From Streptomyces roseoverticillatus (GTDB lineage Bacteria > Actinomycetota > Actinomycetes > Streptomycetales > Streptomycetaceae): a stretch of 64,000 nt of DNA. Below, one piece after another: positions 1-8,812 of this stretch. A program made the translations under genes and the position numbers. Below the pieces are notes generated by a model. It had not been told where the DNA came from, made no database searches, and worked only from the letters and a program-made list of their open reading frames with translations. The stretch is from contig NZ_JOFL01000009.1 of NCBI RefSeq assembly GCF_000719265.1, positions 124,001 to 188,000 on the forward strand. Direction: 5' to 3'. Positions within the stretch are counted from its first letter, which is position 1; each line of letters begins with the position of its first letter.

Positions 1-1254
1 AAGGGCTTCCGTCAGGGCAAGATCCCGGCCCGTGTCATCGACCAGCGCTTCGGCCGCGGTGCGGTGCTGGAGGAGGCCGTCAACGACGCGCTTCCGAAGT
101 TCTACACCGAGGCGATCAACGAGGCCGAGCTGAACCCGCTGGGTCAGCCCGAGGTCGACATCACGGAGCTGAAGGACGGCGAGCTGCTGGCCTTCACCGC
201 CGAGGTGGACATCCGCCCGACCCTGGAGATCCCGGACTACTCCGGCATCGAGGTCACCGTCGACTCCGTCGAGGTCACCGACGAGGACATCGAGAAGTCG
301 ATCGAGCAGCTGCGCGACCGCTTCGCGACCACCGCTCCCGTCGAGCGCGCCGCCGCCGAGGGTGACATCGTCACCGTCGACCTGGAGGCCAAGGTCGACG
401 GCGAGGTGCTGGAGGACGGCGTCGCCAAGGGCGTCGACTACACCATCGGCTCCGGCCAGCTGCTCGACGGCATCGACGAGGCCGTCACCGGCCTGGAGGC
501 CGGCGGCACCGCCACCTTCACCTCCGAGCTCAAGGGCGGTTCCGCCGAGGGCAAGGAGGCCGAGGTCAAGGTCGACGTCACCGCCGTCAAGTCCCGCGAA
601 CTGCCGGAGCTCGACGACGACTTCGCCCAGCTGGCGAGCGAGTTCGACACGCTGGAGGAGCTGCGCGCCGACAGCCGCAAGCGCCTCGAGCGGATGAAGA
701 AGTTCGACCAGGCCACGCAGGCCCAGGAGAAGGTCCTCGACGAGCTGATCAAGCTCGTTGAGGTCCCGATGCCGGAGAAGCTGCTCGAGGACGAGGTCAA
801 CACCCGCAAGCACAACCTCGAGCACCACCAGCTGGGCCAGATGGGCCTGGACCTGGCGAAGTACCTGGAGATCCAGGGCAAGTCCGCCGAGGAGTTCGAC
901 GCCGAGCTCAAGGAGCAGGCCGAGAAGGGCATCAAGACCCAGTTCATCCTCGACGAGATCGTCAACAAGGAGAAGGTCTCGGTCGGTCAGGACGAGCTCA
1001 CGGAGCACCTGATGCGCCGTGCCCAGTCCTCCGGCATGAGCCCCGACCAGTTCGCCCAGGCGGTCGTCGAGGGCGGCCAGGTCCCGATGCTCGTCGGTGA
1101 GGTCGCCCGCGGCAAGGCGCTCGCCACCGTGGTCGAGGCCGCCACCGTCAAGGACGCGTCCGGCGAGGTCATCAGCCTGGACGACGAGGACGAGGAGACG
1201 GTCGAGGCCGCCACCGAGGCCGTCGAGGCGGCTGAGGGCACGACCGAGGCCTAA
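1..1254 (+). CDS. tig: Trigger factor, 5' end outside the window
   Basis: Ribosome-associated chaperone and peptidyl-prolyl isomerase that meets nascent chains at the exit tunnel. The frame is open from base 1, so the start lies upstream; roughly the first 40-45 residues are missing. The visible part opens inside the ribosome-docking signature (GFRQGKIP, visible residues 2-9). A PPIase/FKBP-like domain follows at about visible residues 120-200, and then the long helical C-terminal arms. The last 30 residues are very acidic (runs of Glu/Asp), as in other Streptomyces trigger factors. The stop is TAA at 1252-1254. It sits upstream of clpP1-clpP2-clpX, the standard actinobacterial order, but a strong hairpin at 1307-1340 suggests its transcript ends before clpP1. 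Identification is secure; only the N-terminus is unseen. Confidence 0.96.
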   Translation, partial: KGFRQGKIPARVIDQRFGRGAVLEEAVNDALPKFYTEAINEAELNPLGQPEVDITELKDGELLAFTAEVDIRPTLEIPDYSGIEVTVDSVEVTDEDIEKSIEQLRDRFATTAPVERAAAEGDIVTVDLEAKVDGEVLEDGVAKGVDYTIGSGQLLDGIDEAVTGLEAGGTATFTSELKGGSAEGKEAEVKVDVTAVKSRELPELDDDFAQLASEFDTLEELRADSRKRLERMKKFDQATQAQEKVLDELIKLVEVPMPEKLLEDEVNTRKHNLEHHQLGQMGLDLAKYLEIQGKSAEEFDAELKEQAEKGIKTQFILDEIVNKEKVSVGQDELTEHLMRRAQSSGMSPDQFAQAVVEGGQVPMLVGEVARGKALATVVEAATVKDASGEVISLDDEDEETVEAATEAVEAAEGTTEA

Positions 1255-1306
1255 AGCCCCGGTCTCCCGCGCAGGCGCCGCAGGGCGCCCGTGAGGCAGC
1301 TACGGA

Positions 1307-1340
1307 ACGGGTCCGGACGTGTTCGCACGTCCGGGCCCGT
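1307..1340 (+). terminator. Hairpin after tig
   Basis: A 15-bp stem (1307-1321 with 1326-1340, one G-T pair) closes a TTCG loop. There is no T-tract, so this is a GC-rich stem-loop terminator of the kind common in Streptomyces. It separates tig from the clpP1 promoter region. The rest of the 353-bp gap 1255-1607 holds the ClgR-type box and the clpP1 leader; no further gene is seen there. Confidence 0.7.
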
Positions 1341-1422
1341 CCGTGTCCCCTGGGGCTGCTGCCCGCGCCTGTGCGACCTGCGGATCCCGTGCTGAGCCCG
1401 CACCGGTGTCACAGCGAACCTG

Positions 1423-1436
1423 CGCTCAGAGCGAAC
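1423..1436 (-). promoter_or_regulatory. ClgR operator upstream of clpP1
   Basis: Read on the minus strand this is GTTCGC-TCTGA-GCG, an exact match to the GTTCGC-N5-GCG motif known for ClgR, the activator of clp and lon genes in Streptomyces and relatives. A second GCGAAC half-site lies at 1414-1419. The box is 172 bp before the clpP1 start codon, with TAGGGT (about 1473) and TAGATA as possible -10 elements in between. The motif match is seen; control by ClgR is inferred from family knowledge. Confidence 0.72.
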
Positions 1437-1607
1437 AGTTCCTGATGCGGGATGGCGGCCGCCGAACAGCGCGTTAGGGTCCGTAGATACGAGGGCAGGG
1501 GACCACGTGGCGACCGCCGGAAGCAGTCCGGCCGCGCCGGCCGGACCCCGGTCCCCGGAGAAGACGCGGAGACGGCCCGTTGCCGTCAGAGACGAGCAGG
1601 TGGATAC

Positions 1608-2225
1608 GTGACGAATCTGATGCCTTCCGCCGCCGGTGAGATCGCCATCGGTGGTGGCCTCGGCGACCAGGTCTACAACCGGCTGCTCGGGGAGCGGATC
1701 ATCTTCCTCGGCCAGCAGGTCGACGACGACATCGCCAACAAGATCACGGCGCAGATGCTCCTCCTGGCCGCCGACCCGGACAAGGACATCTACCTCTACA
1801 TCAACAGCCCCGGCGGCTCGGTGACGGCCGGCATGGCGGTCTACGACACCATGCAGTACATCCCGAACGACGTGGTCACCATCGGCATGGGCCTCGCGGC
1901 CTCGATGGGCCAGTTCCTGCTGACCGGCGGCACCCCGGGCAAGCGCTTCGCGCTGCCCAACACCGACATCCTCATGCACCAGGGGTCCGCGGGCCTCGGC
2001 GGCACCGCCTCGGACATCAAGATCCAGGCCGAGCAGCTGCTGCGCACCAAGAAGCGCATGGCCGAGATCACCGCGCTCCACACCGGCCAGACCGTGGACA
2101 CGATCATCCGTGACGGTGACCGCGACCGCTGGTTCACCGCGGACGAGGCCAAGGAGTACGGGATCATCGACGAGATCATCACCCACGCTTCCGGCGTTCC
2201 GGGCGGCGGCGGCACCGGGGCCTGA
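1608..2225 (+). CDS. clpP1: ATP-dependent Clp protease proteolytic subunit ClpP1
   Basis: Serine peptidase subunit of the ClpP barrel, working with ClpX or ClpC on tagged and misfolded proteins in the cytoplasm. It has 205 residues, the normal ClpP size. The nucleophile Ser is at about residue 99 (in AASMGQ) and the catalytic His at about 124 (LMHQ); the Asp lies later, near the DRDRWF segment. GTG at 1608 was chosen because the product then starts [11 protein letters not shown] like other Streptomyces ClpP1 proteins; the frame stays open upstream to 1452 but reads as low-complexity, non-ClpP sequence. clpP2 follows 96 bp later. Streptomyces ClpP1 and ClpP2 normally form a mixed complex. The ClgR box upstream indicates stress control. 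Confidence 0.96.
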   Translation: MTNLMPSAAGEIAIGGGLGDQVYNRLLGERIIFLGQQVDDDIANKITAQMLLLAADPDKDIYLYINSPGGSVTAGMAVYDTMQYIPNDVVTIGMGLAASMGQFLLTGGTPGKRFALPNTDILMHQGSAGLGGTASDIKIQAEQLLRTKKRMAEITALHTGQTVDTIIRDGDRDRWFTADEAKEYGIIDEIITHASGVPGGGGTGA

Positions 2226-2264
2226 CGCCCCGGCGCAGTACGAACCGCCAGACAGCCCGCATCC

Positions 2265-2290
2265 GGGCCGGGGAGGCTGCCTCCCGGCCC
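2265..2290 (+). other. Intercistronic hairpin clpP1-clpP2
   Basis: The stem pairs 2265-2276 with 2280-2290 (one bulged G) around a CTG loop, ending 31 nt before the clpP2 start. It has no T-tract, so it may stabilise or attenuate the clpP1-clpP2 message rather than end it. Confidence 0.5.
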
Positions 2291-2321
2291 ACCGACCGCC
2301 ACCAGGATGGTGAAAACCCGC

Positions 2322-2975
2322 ATGAACATCTCGTCCCCGAGCGGCCTGTACACCGGCCCGCAGGTTGACTCCCGCTACGTCGTCCCGCGCTTCGTCGAGC
2401 GCACCTCGCAGGGCGTCCGCGAGTACGACCCGTACGCGAAGCTCTTCGAAGAGCGCGTGATCTTCCTGGGCGTGCAGATCGACGACGCCTCCGCCAACGA
2501 CGTCATGGCGCAGCTGCTGTGCCTGGAGTCGATGGACCCGGACCGCGACATCTCGATCTACATCAACAGCCCCGGCGGCTCGTTCACGGCCCTCACGGCC
2601 ATCTACGACACGATGCAGTTCGTGAAGCCGGACATCCAGACGGTCTGCATGGGCCAGGCCGCCTCCGCCGCCGCGATCCTGCTCGCGGCCGGCACCCCGG
2701 GCAAGCGCATGGCGCTGCCCAACGCCCGCGTGCTGATCCACCAGCCCTCCAGCCAGACGGGCCGCGAGCAGCTCTCCGACCTGGAGATCGCCGCGAAGGA
2801 GATCATGCGGATGCGCACCCAGCTGGAGGAGATGCTGGCCAAGCACTCCACCCAGCCGATCGAGAAGATCCGGGACGACATCGAGCGCGACAAGATCCTC
2901 ACTGCCGAGGACGCGCTCGCCTACGGCCTGGTCGACCAGATCGTTTCTACCCGCAAGAGTTCCGTAAACGTTTGA
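2322..2975 (+). CDS. clpP2: ATP-dependent Clp protease proteolytic subunit ClpP2
   Basis: Second serine peptidase subunit of the Clp protease. It has 217 residues from the ATG at 2322. The nucleophile Ser is at about residue 115 (GQAASAAA) and the catalytic His at about 140 (VLIHQP). The [20 protein letters not shown] stretch near residue 25 is typical of actinobacterial ClpP2. An in-frame ATG at 2307 would add MVKTR; 2322 is preferred because GGATGGTGA (2305-2313) makes a Shine-Dalgarno at 8 nt from it. It is the second gene of the clpP1-clpP2 operon; clpX follows after 142 bp. ClpP1 and ClpP2 differ most at their N- and C-termini, as expected for subunits of a hetero-oligomer. Confidence 0.95.
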   Translation: MNISSPSGLYTGPQVDSRYVVPRFVERTSQGVREYDPYAKLFEERVIFLGVQIDDASANDVMAQLLCLESMDPDRDISIYINSPGGSFTALTAIYDTMQFVKPDIQTVCMGQAASAAAILLAAGTPGKRMALPNARVLIHQPSSQTGREQLSDLEIAAKEIMRMRTQLEEMLAKHSTQPIEKIRDDIERDKILTAEDALAYGLVDQIVSTRKSSVNV

Positions 2976-3117
2976 TCGCCGTGCCGCTGGTATCCCCCTT
3001 GCGCTGACCGAGTAAGGGCAAGGGGGGCCCGCTCGGGGGGCCCGGCAAGGTACCGTCGATAGGCAAGCACCCGGGTTCGCAGTGCAAGGCGGATCCCAGG
3101 CGAAGGGGAAGCACCTC

Positions 3118-4407
<1,290 letters not shown>

Positions 4408-4432
4408 CGCGCTGCGCTGAGCTTGTGGGGGA

Positions 4433-4466
4433 GGGGTGCCCGGCGGTTTGCCGGGTGCCCCTTTTT
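4433..4466 (+). terminator. Intrinsic terminator of clpX
   Basis: A 12-bp stem (4433-4444 with 4450-4461, two G-T pairs) carries a 5-nt loop and is followed by TTTTT. This is a textbook Rho-independent terminator. Confidence 0.88.
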
Positions 4467-4569
4467 GCTGTTTGCGGGTTCGTAGAACTGGTGAACAGCC
4501 CGATGCTCGAACGGGTGGCCGGGTTTGGAGCGCCGGACGTGATCGGGCTGGTGTCCCTACGGTCGGATC

Positions 4570-5463
4570 ATGGTGACAGCGAACCACGAGGCATCGCACC
4601 GGATCTTCCAGGAACGGCCGGAGTTACTCGCGCCGGTGTTCCGGATCCTGGGCGTTCCCCTGCCGGAGGAGGTGTCCGTCGAAGTGCTCTCGCCGGACGC
4701 CACAGAGATCAGACCACTGGAGCGGCGCGTGGACAGCGTGCTGCGTATCCAGCCACGTGACAGTAGTAAGAGCTTTCTGCTGGCCATCGAGGCACAAGGG
4801 CGCCGCGACAGCGACAAGGCGGTCAGTTGGGCTTACTACCTCGCGTTTCTCAAGGCCAAGTACGGGCACCCGGCACTGCTGCTCGTGGTCTGCCAGGACA
4901 AGGCGACCGCCGAATGGGCGGCAGGCCCTTTCAAGCTCGGACCCGAGGGCTGGAAAGCGCTGTCCGTGCACCCTCTGGTTCTGGGGCCCGGAAACGTCCC
5001 GCCGATCATCGACGAAGAGGAAGCCGCCCAGAACCTGGCCATGGCGACCTTCTCGGCCATGACGCATGGGCGAGACCAGGATGCTCCGGCCATACTGGAC
5101 GCGCTGGCGCGTGCCCTGGGGACGGTAGACGAAGAGTCCGTCGCGTACTACTCGGAACTGCTGGAAATCGGCCTGGGAGAAACCCCGGCGAGGGAGACCT
5201 GGAGGAATCTGATGACCATCCGCACGTACTTCCCTGGCCGGGGCACGCTCATCGAGGAGACGCTCCTGAAGGGTGAGGCCAAGGGCCGGGCAGCTGCGTC
5301 GTCGGCAATGGTGCTGCGCGTACTCGATCACCGGGAAATCTTCATGCCGGAGGCGGCCCGCGAGCGCATCACGAGCTGCACCGACCTGGACGTCCTGGAG
5401 CGCTGGATGGACCGCGCTCTCACCGCGTCCACGATCGATGAGGTCTTCGCCGAGGAGAGCTGA
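4570..5463 (+). CDS. Rpn/PD-(D/E)XK nuclease-like hypothetical protein
   Basis: A 297-residue cytoplasmic protein of a type found in many copies in Streptomyces genomes. The first 110 residues resemble the RpnC/YhgA and PD-(D/E)XK transposase-like nuclease core: an acidic residue near 'RRVDSVLRI' (about residue 54) followed by a strand ending in 'LLAIEAQ' (about residues 71-77), where E-x-Q would supply the E-x-K-like pair. The C-terminal half is helical and acidic. No signal peptide or membrane span is seen. No Shine-Dalgarno precedes the ATG, but TACGGT lies 6 nt upstream, so translation may be leaderless. It stands alone between clpX and an ACT-domain gene. Recombination-promoting nuclease activity is inferred from fold resemblance only; the normal catalytic Lys appears to be Gln here. 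Confidence 0.6.
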   Translation: MVTANHEASHRIFQERPELLAPVFRILGVPLPEEVSVEVLSPDATEIRPLERRVDSVLRIQPRDSSKSFLLAIEAQGRRDSDKAVSWAYYLAFLKAKYGHPALLLVVCQDKATAEWAAGPFKLGPEGWKALSVHPLVLGPGNVPPIIDEEEAAQNLAMATFSAMTHGRDQDAPAILDALARALGTVDEESVAYYSELLEIGLGETPARETWRNLMTIRTYFPGRGTLIEETLLKGEAKGRAAASSAMVLRVLDHREIFMPEAARERITSCTDLDVLERWMDRALTASTIDEVFAEES

Positions 5464-5533
5464 GCGGTAGCGTGGAGGAGGGCGTCCGGACGAGTGCCGG
5501 GCGCCCTTTCGCGTGTCCGTGCATGCTCGTACG

Positions 5534-5539
5534 TAGGGT
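5534..5539 (+). promoter_or_regulatory. -10 box of the ACT-domain gene (leaderless)
   Basis: TAGGGT ends 7 nt before the ATG at 5547 and no Shine-Dalgarno is present, so transcription would begin at or next to the start codon. Confidence 0.5.
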
Positions 5540-5546
5540 GGCGGGC

Positions 5547-5963
5547 ATGGCAGGAGAACGTGATCTGAGCAAGCTGCTGAGCGGAATGCGGCCGGAGCTG
5601 AACGCCGGCCGGTACGTCTACGCGACGGTGGAGGGGGAGCCGCCTGCGGGCGTCGCCCCCGTGGTGACGGTGCGCGAACCGGAGGGTCTGACCCTCGTCG
5701 TACGCCAGGAGGAGGCCGACGCGGCGGGCCTGTCGTACGGCTACGTGGCGGGCTGGATCACGCTGCGGATCCACTCGGCGCTGGAGGCGGTAGGACTGAC
5801 CGCGGCGGTATCCCAGGCCCTGGCCCAGGCCGACCTCAGCTGCAACGTCGTGGCGGGGTTCCACCACGACCACCTCTTCGTCCCGTACGAGCGGGCGGAG
5901 GAGGCGGTGGGGGTCCTGGAGGCGCTGGCGAGCGCGGCCGAGTGGGATCGGTCCGGCGGCTGA
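5547..5963 (+). CDS. ACT domain-containing protein
   Basis: A 138-residue cytoplasmic protein with one or two small ligand-binding ACT-like folds; residues 5-70 and 75-135 both show the beta-alpha-beta pattern, and the second half reads LRIHSALEAVGLTAAVSQ followed by a predicted strand. ACT modules usually bind amino acids and regulate a partner enzyme. No catalytic domain is attached. The ATG at 5547 is chosen because the product then begins MAGERDLSKLLSGM as in related proteins, and a -10-like TAGGGT lies 7 nt upstream. The frame is open upstream to 5472 without a plausible start signal. It is a single gene, convergent or tandem with nothing obvious, so the ligand cannot be inferred. Confidence 0.75.
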   Translation: MAGERDLSKLLSGMRPELNAGRYVYATVEGEPPAGVAPVVTVREPEGLTLVVRQEEADAAGLSYGYVAGWITLRIHSALEAVGLTAAVSQALAQADLSCNVVAGFHHDHLFVPYERAEEAVGVLEALASAAEWDRSGG

Positions 5964-6155
5964 GGAGCCCCGGTGCGTCCCGCTGCGGCATTCCAGGAGA
6001 GCGGTGTTTCCGCAGGTCAGGTGGAGTGAGAGCGTTCCGGTGTCCCGGATGGCGCGGTGGGGCCTTGTGGGCGGCGAAGATCCGCGGAGAGGCTGGCGGC
6101 ACGCCCCGGGCAATCCCGCCCCGGGAGGCGATCCGTAACCATTGGAGACACCCGT

Positions 6156-6677
6156 ATGCGTACCGCCCGCCTCACCGTCACCGGCCTCGCCCTCGCGGCC
6201 GCGCTCCTCGCCGGCACCGCCGCCACGACCGCCCAGGCGCAGGCCGCGGAGCCGGCGCCGATCCCGGCCTGCTCGCTCACCAACACCAAGACCACGGTGC
6301 AGAACGTGCCCCGCCCGATCAACCACCAGCTGCTCACGACCACCAACACCAGCTCCGAGCCGTGCTTCGCCTACGGCCACCCGCACCTGGCCTTCGACGC
6401 CGCGCAGCACGTGGTGCCGGTCGTGGACGACTCGATACCGCAGGCCGTCGTCACCCTGGAGCCGGGCCAGTCCGCCTACGCCGGCATCAACCTGTCCGCC
6501 GCCGACGGATCCGGCACGGACGGGCGCTACGCGAGCGTCCTGCGCGTGAGCTTCGACGAGGGCGACGGCACGGAGAGCCGGGCGCGCACGGTGACGCTCC
6601 CCGAGGGCACGTGGGTCGACAGCAAGGCGGCGGTGACGTACTGGCAGAGCGACGTCGAGAGTGCCCTGATGTGGTGA
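6156..6677 (+). CDS. Secreted DUF4232-family protein
   Basis: A 173-residue exported protein. Residues 1-30 form a Sec-type signal peptide (RTARLTVTGLALAAALLAG then AQA-AE cleavage-like site). The mature part matches the DUF4232 pattern: a Cys near the start (PIPACSLTN, about residue 41), then a beta-rich domain with a second Cys (SEPCFAYG, about residue 70) probably disulfide-bonded to the first, 'GHPHLAF', and a Gly/Asp-rich loop. DUF4232 proteins are common and of unknown function in Streptomyces; many are lipoproteins, but no lipobox is seen here. The ATG at 6156 has a GGAG Shine-Dalgarno 8 nt upstream. Its stop is 8 bp from the convergent toxin gene. Confidence 0.78.
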   Translation: MRTARLTVTGLALAAALLAGTAATTAQAQAAEPAPIPACSLTNTKTTVQNVPRPINHQLLTTTNTSSEPCFAYGHPHLAFDAAQHVVPVVDDSIPQAVVTLEPGQSAYAGINLSAADGSGTDGRYASVLRVSFDEGDGTESRARTVTLPEGTWVDSKAAVTYWQSDVESALMW

Positions 6678-6684
6678 CGCCGTA

Positions 6685-6927
6685 TCAGCCGAGGTAGTCG
6701 ATCTGGAAGATGTGCAGTGTCTTCGTCTGGTGGCCGAGATAGAGGACGACGAACAGGTCGCTGAGGACGAGGGTGCGCATGATCCCGTCGTCTTCGTCGT
6801 AGGGCTCTGTGGCGGCGATCGGGTCGGCGCAGGCCGCGGCGAGGGCGAGGGTGAGTCGTTCGCTGACGGGCTGGGGCAAAGAGTCCCAGACCGCCTGGTT
6901 CGTGGCGTTGCAGTGGAGGGCGTACAC
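6685..6927 (-). CDS. RelE/ParE-like toxin component
   Basis: An 80-residue basic-neutral small protein whose pattern (an N-terminal helix pair, 'LALAAACADP', 'MRTLVLSDLFVVLYLGHQ', and a final strand 'LHIFQIDYLG') fits the RelE/ParE toxin fold, which acts as a ribosome-dependent mRNA interferase or gyrase poison. The start is GTG at 6927 with only a weak upstream Shine-Dalgarno, 17 nt after the stop of the antitoxin-like gene, so it is probably translated from the same message. The catalytic residues of RelE are poorly conserved across the family and cannot be confirmed by eye. The size, the partner gene and the antitoxin-first order support the assignment. Confidence 0.65.
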   Translation of the reverse strand: MYALHCNATNQAVWDSLPQPVSERLTLALAAACADPIAATEPYDEDDGIMRTLVLSDLFVVLYLGHQTKTLHIFQIDYLG

Positions 6928-6944
6928 GGGCCCAGCGTGTCAGG

Positions 6945-7229
6945 TCAGGCGGCGCCGCGTGCCTGGATTCGGTCGGCTTCCCGCAAGACGCGGTCGGTGA
7001 CGTCGGTCCACTGACCGGGGACGTCGCCGCCGGATTCCTGGGCGGCTGCGGCTTCGCGCCCACGCTGCACCGACGCGAGAGTGCGATCGGCGATGCCCTG
7101 CCACTTGGCGAACACGGCAAGGACGTCGTGCGCGGGCGCCTTGTTGATTTCGCTGAGGAAGCGCTGGGCGAGTGTGGGATTGCCGAGGGCGTCGTGGATG
7201 CGTTCGATGGTCCACGGTTGGGTGCTCAT
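6945..7229 (-). CDS. Putative antitoxin partner of the RelE-like protein
   Basis: A 94-residue helical, soluble protein with many Ala, Gln and Arg residues and no membrane segment. It begins at ATG 7229 after a clear GGAGGA Shine-Dalgarno and ends 17 nt before the RelE-like gene on the same strand. The central part ('FAKWQGIADRTLASVQRGREAAAAQ') is likely a long helix that could wrap a toxin. No ribbon-helix-helix or Cro-type DNA-binding motif is obvious, so autoregulation cannot be claimed. Its role is inferred from the bicistronic arrangement; the family is not one I can name. Confidence 0.6.
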   Translation of the reverse strand: MSTQPWTIERIHDALGNPTLAQRFLSEINKAPAHDVLAVFAKWQGIADRTLASVQRGREAAAAQESGGDVPGQWTDVTDRVLREADRIQARGAA

Positions 7230-7315
7230 GAGTCCTCCACGCGTCGACTGCTCGCCGGGCCCACGGTAGCGGGTTCGCCGTGCTTGCGGGTGCGTGATGG
7301 CGCGGGACTGGGGCC

Positions 7316-7443
7316 GGGGCCGGGGTGGTCCAGGCCCTACGGGGCTGCATGATTTACGGACTCTGTCGCACGTTGGGCGAACCCGGAGCGTTTCCGCAAA
7401 TCACGCTTTACGCCCCTTGCCGGGCCAGGACCACCCCGGCCCC
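7316..7443. repeat. 128-bp imperfect palindrome
   Basis: The ends 7316-7331 and 7428-7443 are perfect 16-bp inverted repeats. Pairing continues inward after one mismatch (7333-7337 with 7422-7426), then GGGGC/GCCCC, then TGATTTACGGA against a near match at 7391-7402. Nearly the whole 128 bp can therefore fold back on itself. It fills most of the gap between the antitoxin gene and the GntR gene. It could be a MITE-like element, a bidirectional terminator or a relic of a plasmid replication/transfer site. Confidence 0.7.
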
Positions 7444-7454
7444 TCCCGTGCGAT

Positions 7455-7688
7455 CTACGGCTGCGGGGTGACGAACGAGCCCATTCCCGGCTCGGTGTAG
7501 ATCAGCCCCTCCGAGCGGAGTGCTCGGTGCACCTTCTGGGCCGTCACGCTCGCGATGCCGAACTCTTCGGTGAGCTGGACGACGGACGGCACGCGTGATC
7601 GAGGGCCGTAGGTGCCGTCCTTGATGCGTTGCCGGATTACATCGGCCACCTGGCGCCAGCGCGGGATGTCGGGAGCGAATTCGATCAC
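7455..7688 (-). CDS. GntR-family HTH regulator (short)
   Basis: A 77-residue protein consisting only of the winged helix-turn-helix of the GntR family: 'QVADVIRQRIKDGTYGPRSRVPSVVQLTEEF' (about residues 13-43, first helix and recognition region), then 'VTAQKVHRALRSEGLIYTEPGMGSFV', the recognition helix and wing. The C-terminal effector-binding domain of normal GntR proteins is absent; such short forms are frequent in Streptomyces integrative elements and phage-like islands. The start is GTG at 7688 with no Shine-Dalgarno and TAGCGT 6 nt upstream, so it is probably leaderless. It is divergent from the gene at 7842 and likely acts on the shared intergenic region. Confidence 0.85.
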   Translation of the reverse strand: MIEFAPDIPRWRQVADVIRQRIKDGTYGPRSRVPSVVQLTEEFGIASVTAQKVHRALRSEGLIYTEPGMGSFVTPQP

Positions 7689-7743
7689 TTGACCACGCTA
7701 CGTACACCATGGCGTCCTAGTCGAGATATTCCATGTTCCAGCG

Positions 7744-7753
7744 TGCTATAGCA
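7744..7753. promoter_or_regulatory. Palindromic operator candidate TGCTATAGCA
   Basis: A perfect 10-bp palindrome in the divergent region between the GntR gene and the gene at 7842. It lies inside the 17-bp spacer of a possible promoter for the plus-strand gene (GTTCCA at 7735-7740, TACGCT at 7758-7763), where a repressor would block RNA polymerase. GntR binding is inference. Confidence 0.5.
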
Positions 7754-7841
7754 TGGCTACGCTAAGGTCTTGCACGTAAAGGACCCCGGCGGTCGCTGAC
7801 GCGACCCCGGGGCATGGTCAACGCCGTAAAGGAGCGTCGAC

Positions 7842-8267
7842 ATGCGCAACCTTATCCGCCGCTGGTTCCGCCGTGAACGGCAGATTTCCGCCCCCGAATC
7901 GCCGCCTGTTCCCGAGCCTCGCGCCGCCGAACCTGAACCCCGCACCTCACAGGGCCCCACCTGTGGCGTCTACGTATGGGCCACCGCCCACGGCGTCAAC
8001 CTTCAGTCCAGTTCCCCGCTGGGCATCTGCACCTGTTCCGAACGGGCGCACCAACCGCTCCCCGCCATCGGTTCGTTCGTCGTGGACAAGCGGGACGGCA
8101 GTGTCGGACAAGTCATGCGCAACGGCGGGTCGCAGCTCCTGCTGCGTGCGCCCTCCGGCGGGGGCGACTGGGAAGCTGACCCCGACGCGGTCCGACTCGC
8201 AACCGAGGCCGAGCTCCTCAGCGCCAAGGTTCAGGCCGCCAACACCGCCAGTAGGTGGGGCAGGTGA
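7842..8267 (+). CDS. Hypothetical protein divergent from GntR gene
   Basis: A 141-residue protein I do not recognise. It opens with a strongly basic stretch (RNLIRRWFRRERQ), then a Pro/Glu-rich linker to about residue 42, then a compact domain with three Cys (about residues 47, 68 and 70, in 'TCGVYVWATAHGVN' and 'GICTCSERAH'), followed by a beta-rich tail 'GSFVVDKRDGSVGQVMRNGG' that resembles the DUF family of short Streptomyces proteins binding or wrapping nucleic acid. There is no signal peptide or membrane span. The AAAGGAG Shine-Dalgarno is 7 nt from ATG. Its 5' leader holds a GGTCGC-TGAC-GCGACC hairpin (7791-7806). Divergence from a short GntR gene suggests both belong to a small accessory module. 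Confidence 0.6.
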   Translation: MRNLIRRWFRRERQISAPESPPVPEPRAAEPEPRTSQGPTCGVYVWATAHGVNLQSSSPLGICTCSERAHQPLPAIGSFVVDKRDGSVGQVMRNGGSQLLLRAPSGGGDWEADPDAVRLATEAELLSAKVQAANTASRWGR

Positions 8268-8278
8268 TGTAGAGACCA

Positions 8279-8317
8279 AAGGCCGCTGCGAACCCTGTAG
8301 GGGTGCGCGGCGGCCTT
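8279..8317 (+). terminator. Terminator hairpin after the gene at 7842
   Basis: AAGGCCGC near 8279 pairs with GCGGCCTT near 8310, and an inner ACCC/GGGT pair closes a small loop. It has no long T-tract. It sits between convergent genes and could serve both. Confidence 0.6.
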
Positions 8318-8380
8318 GGTGGTGTTGAGCGCGCTTAGACCTGTGGCCAGGCTGGGTCTGATAAAGGTTGCGGAGAGGCA

Positions 8381-8665
8381 TCAGTGGTATTCGCAAGCAA
8401 AGGTGGCCCGGTCATAGTTGACTCCGAGAGTCGTCAGGGCCAGCTGGCAGGGGCCTCCAAGAACATTCGTGTTCTCCCACCAGTCGTTTGCGGCAGCCTG
8501 GCACGCCTGCTTCACCTTGGGGCCGACGTTGTAGCCGTATGACTTCAGATACGACGTGCACTGGGCAGGGGTGGCCTGTGCCGAAGTGGATGTTGAGAGC
8601 TGAAGAGTGCCCGCTGCCAGGACCAGCCCTGCAGTAACTGCCACTCGCTGCGCCAACTTACGCAC
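8381..8665 (-). CDS. Small secreted protein with four cysteines
   Basis: A 94-residue protein. Residues 1-30 form a Sec signal peptide (RKLAQRVAVTAGLVLAAGTLQL, then STSAQA before the mature part). The mature part is about 62 residues and contains four Cys (in 'AQCTSYL', 'VKQACQA', 'GPCQLA' and 'FACEYH'), enough for two disulfides, plus several aromatic residues. The start GTG at 8665 follows GAGGGAG at a proper distance; an ATG 45 nt further upstream has no such signal. I recognise no family; small secreted Cys-rich proteins of Streptomyces include protease inhibitors and inhibitor-like peptides, but nothing here allows that call. It is transcribed convergently to the gene at 7842. Confidence 0.7.
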   Translation of the reverse strand: MRKLAQRVAVTAGLVLAAGTLQLSTSTSAQATPAQCTSYLKSYGYNVGPKVKQACQAAANDWWENTNVLGGPCQLALTTLGVNYDRATFACEYH

Positions 8666-8812
8666 GATGTCGTCTCCCTCACGCATGCATAGCCTGCCGA
8701 ACAGCCTCAACGGCTTGCTCGGCAGGCATGATCATTTTCGTGGGCGACGCTATCAGCCATGGCCAACGATCAAAGGTTGCTATTCAGTCACCTTTGATGC
8801 TGCCCCAACGGT

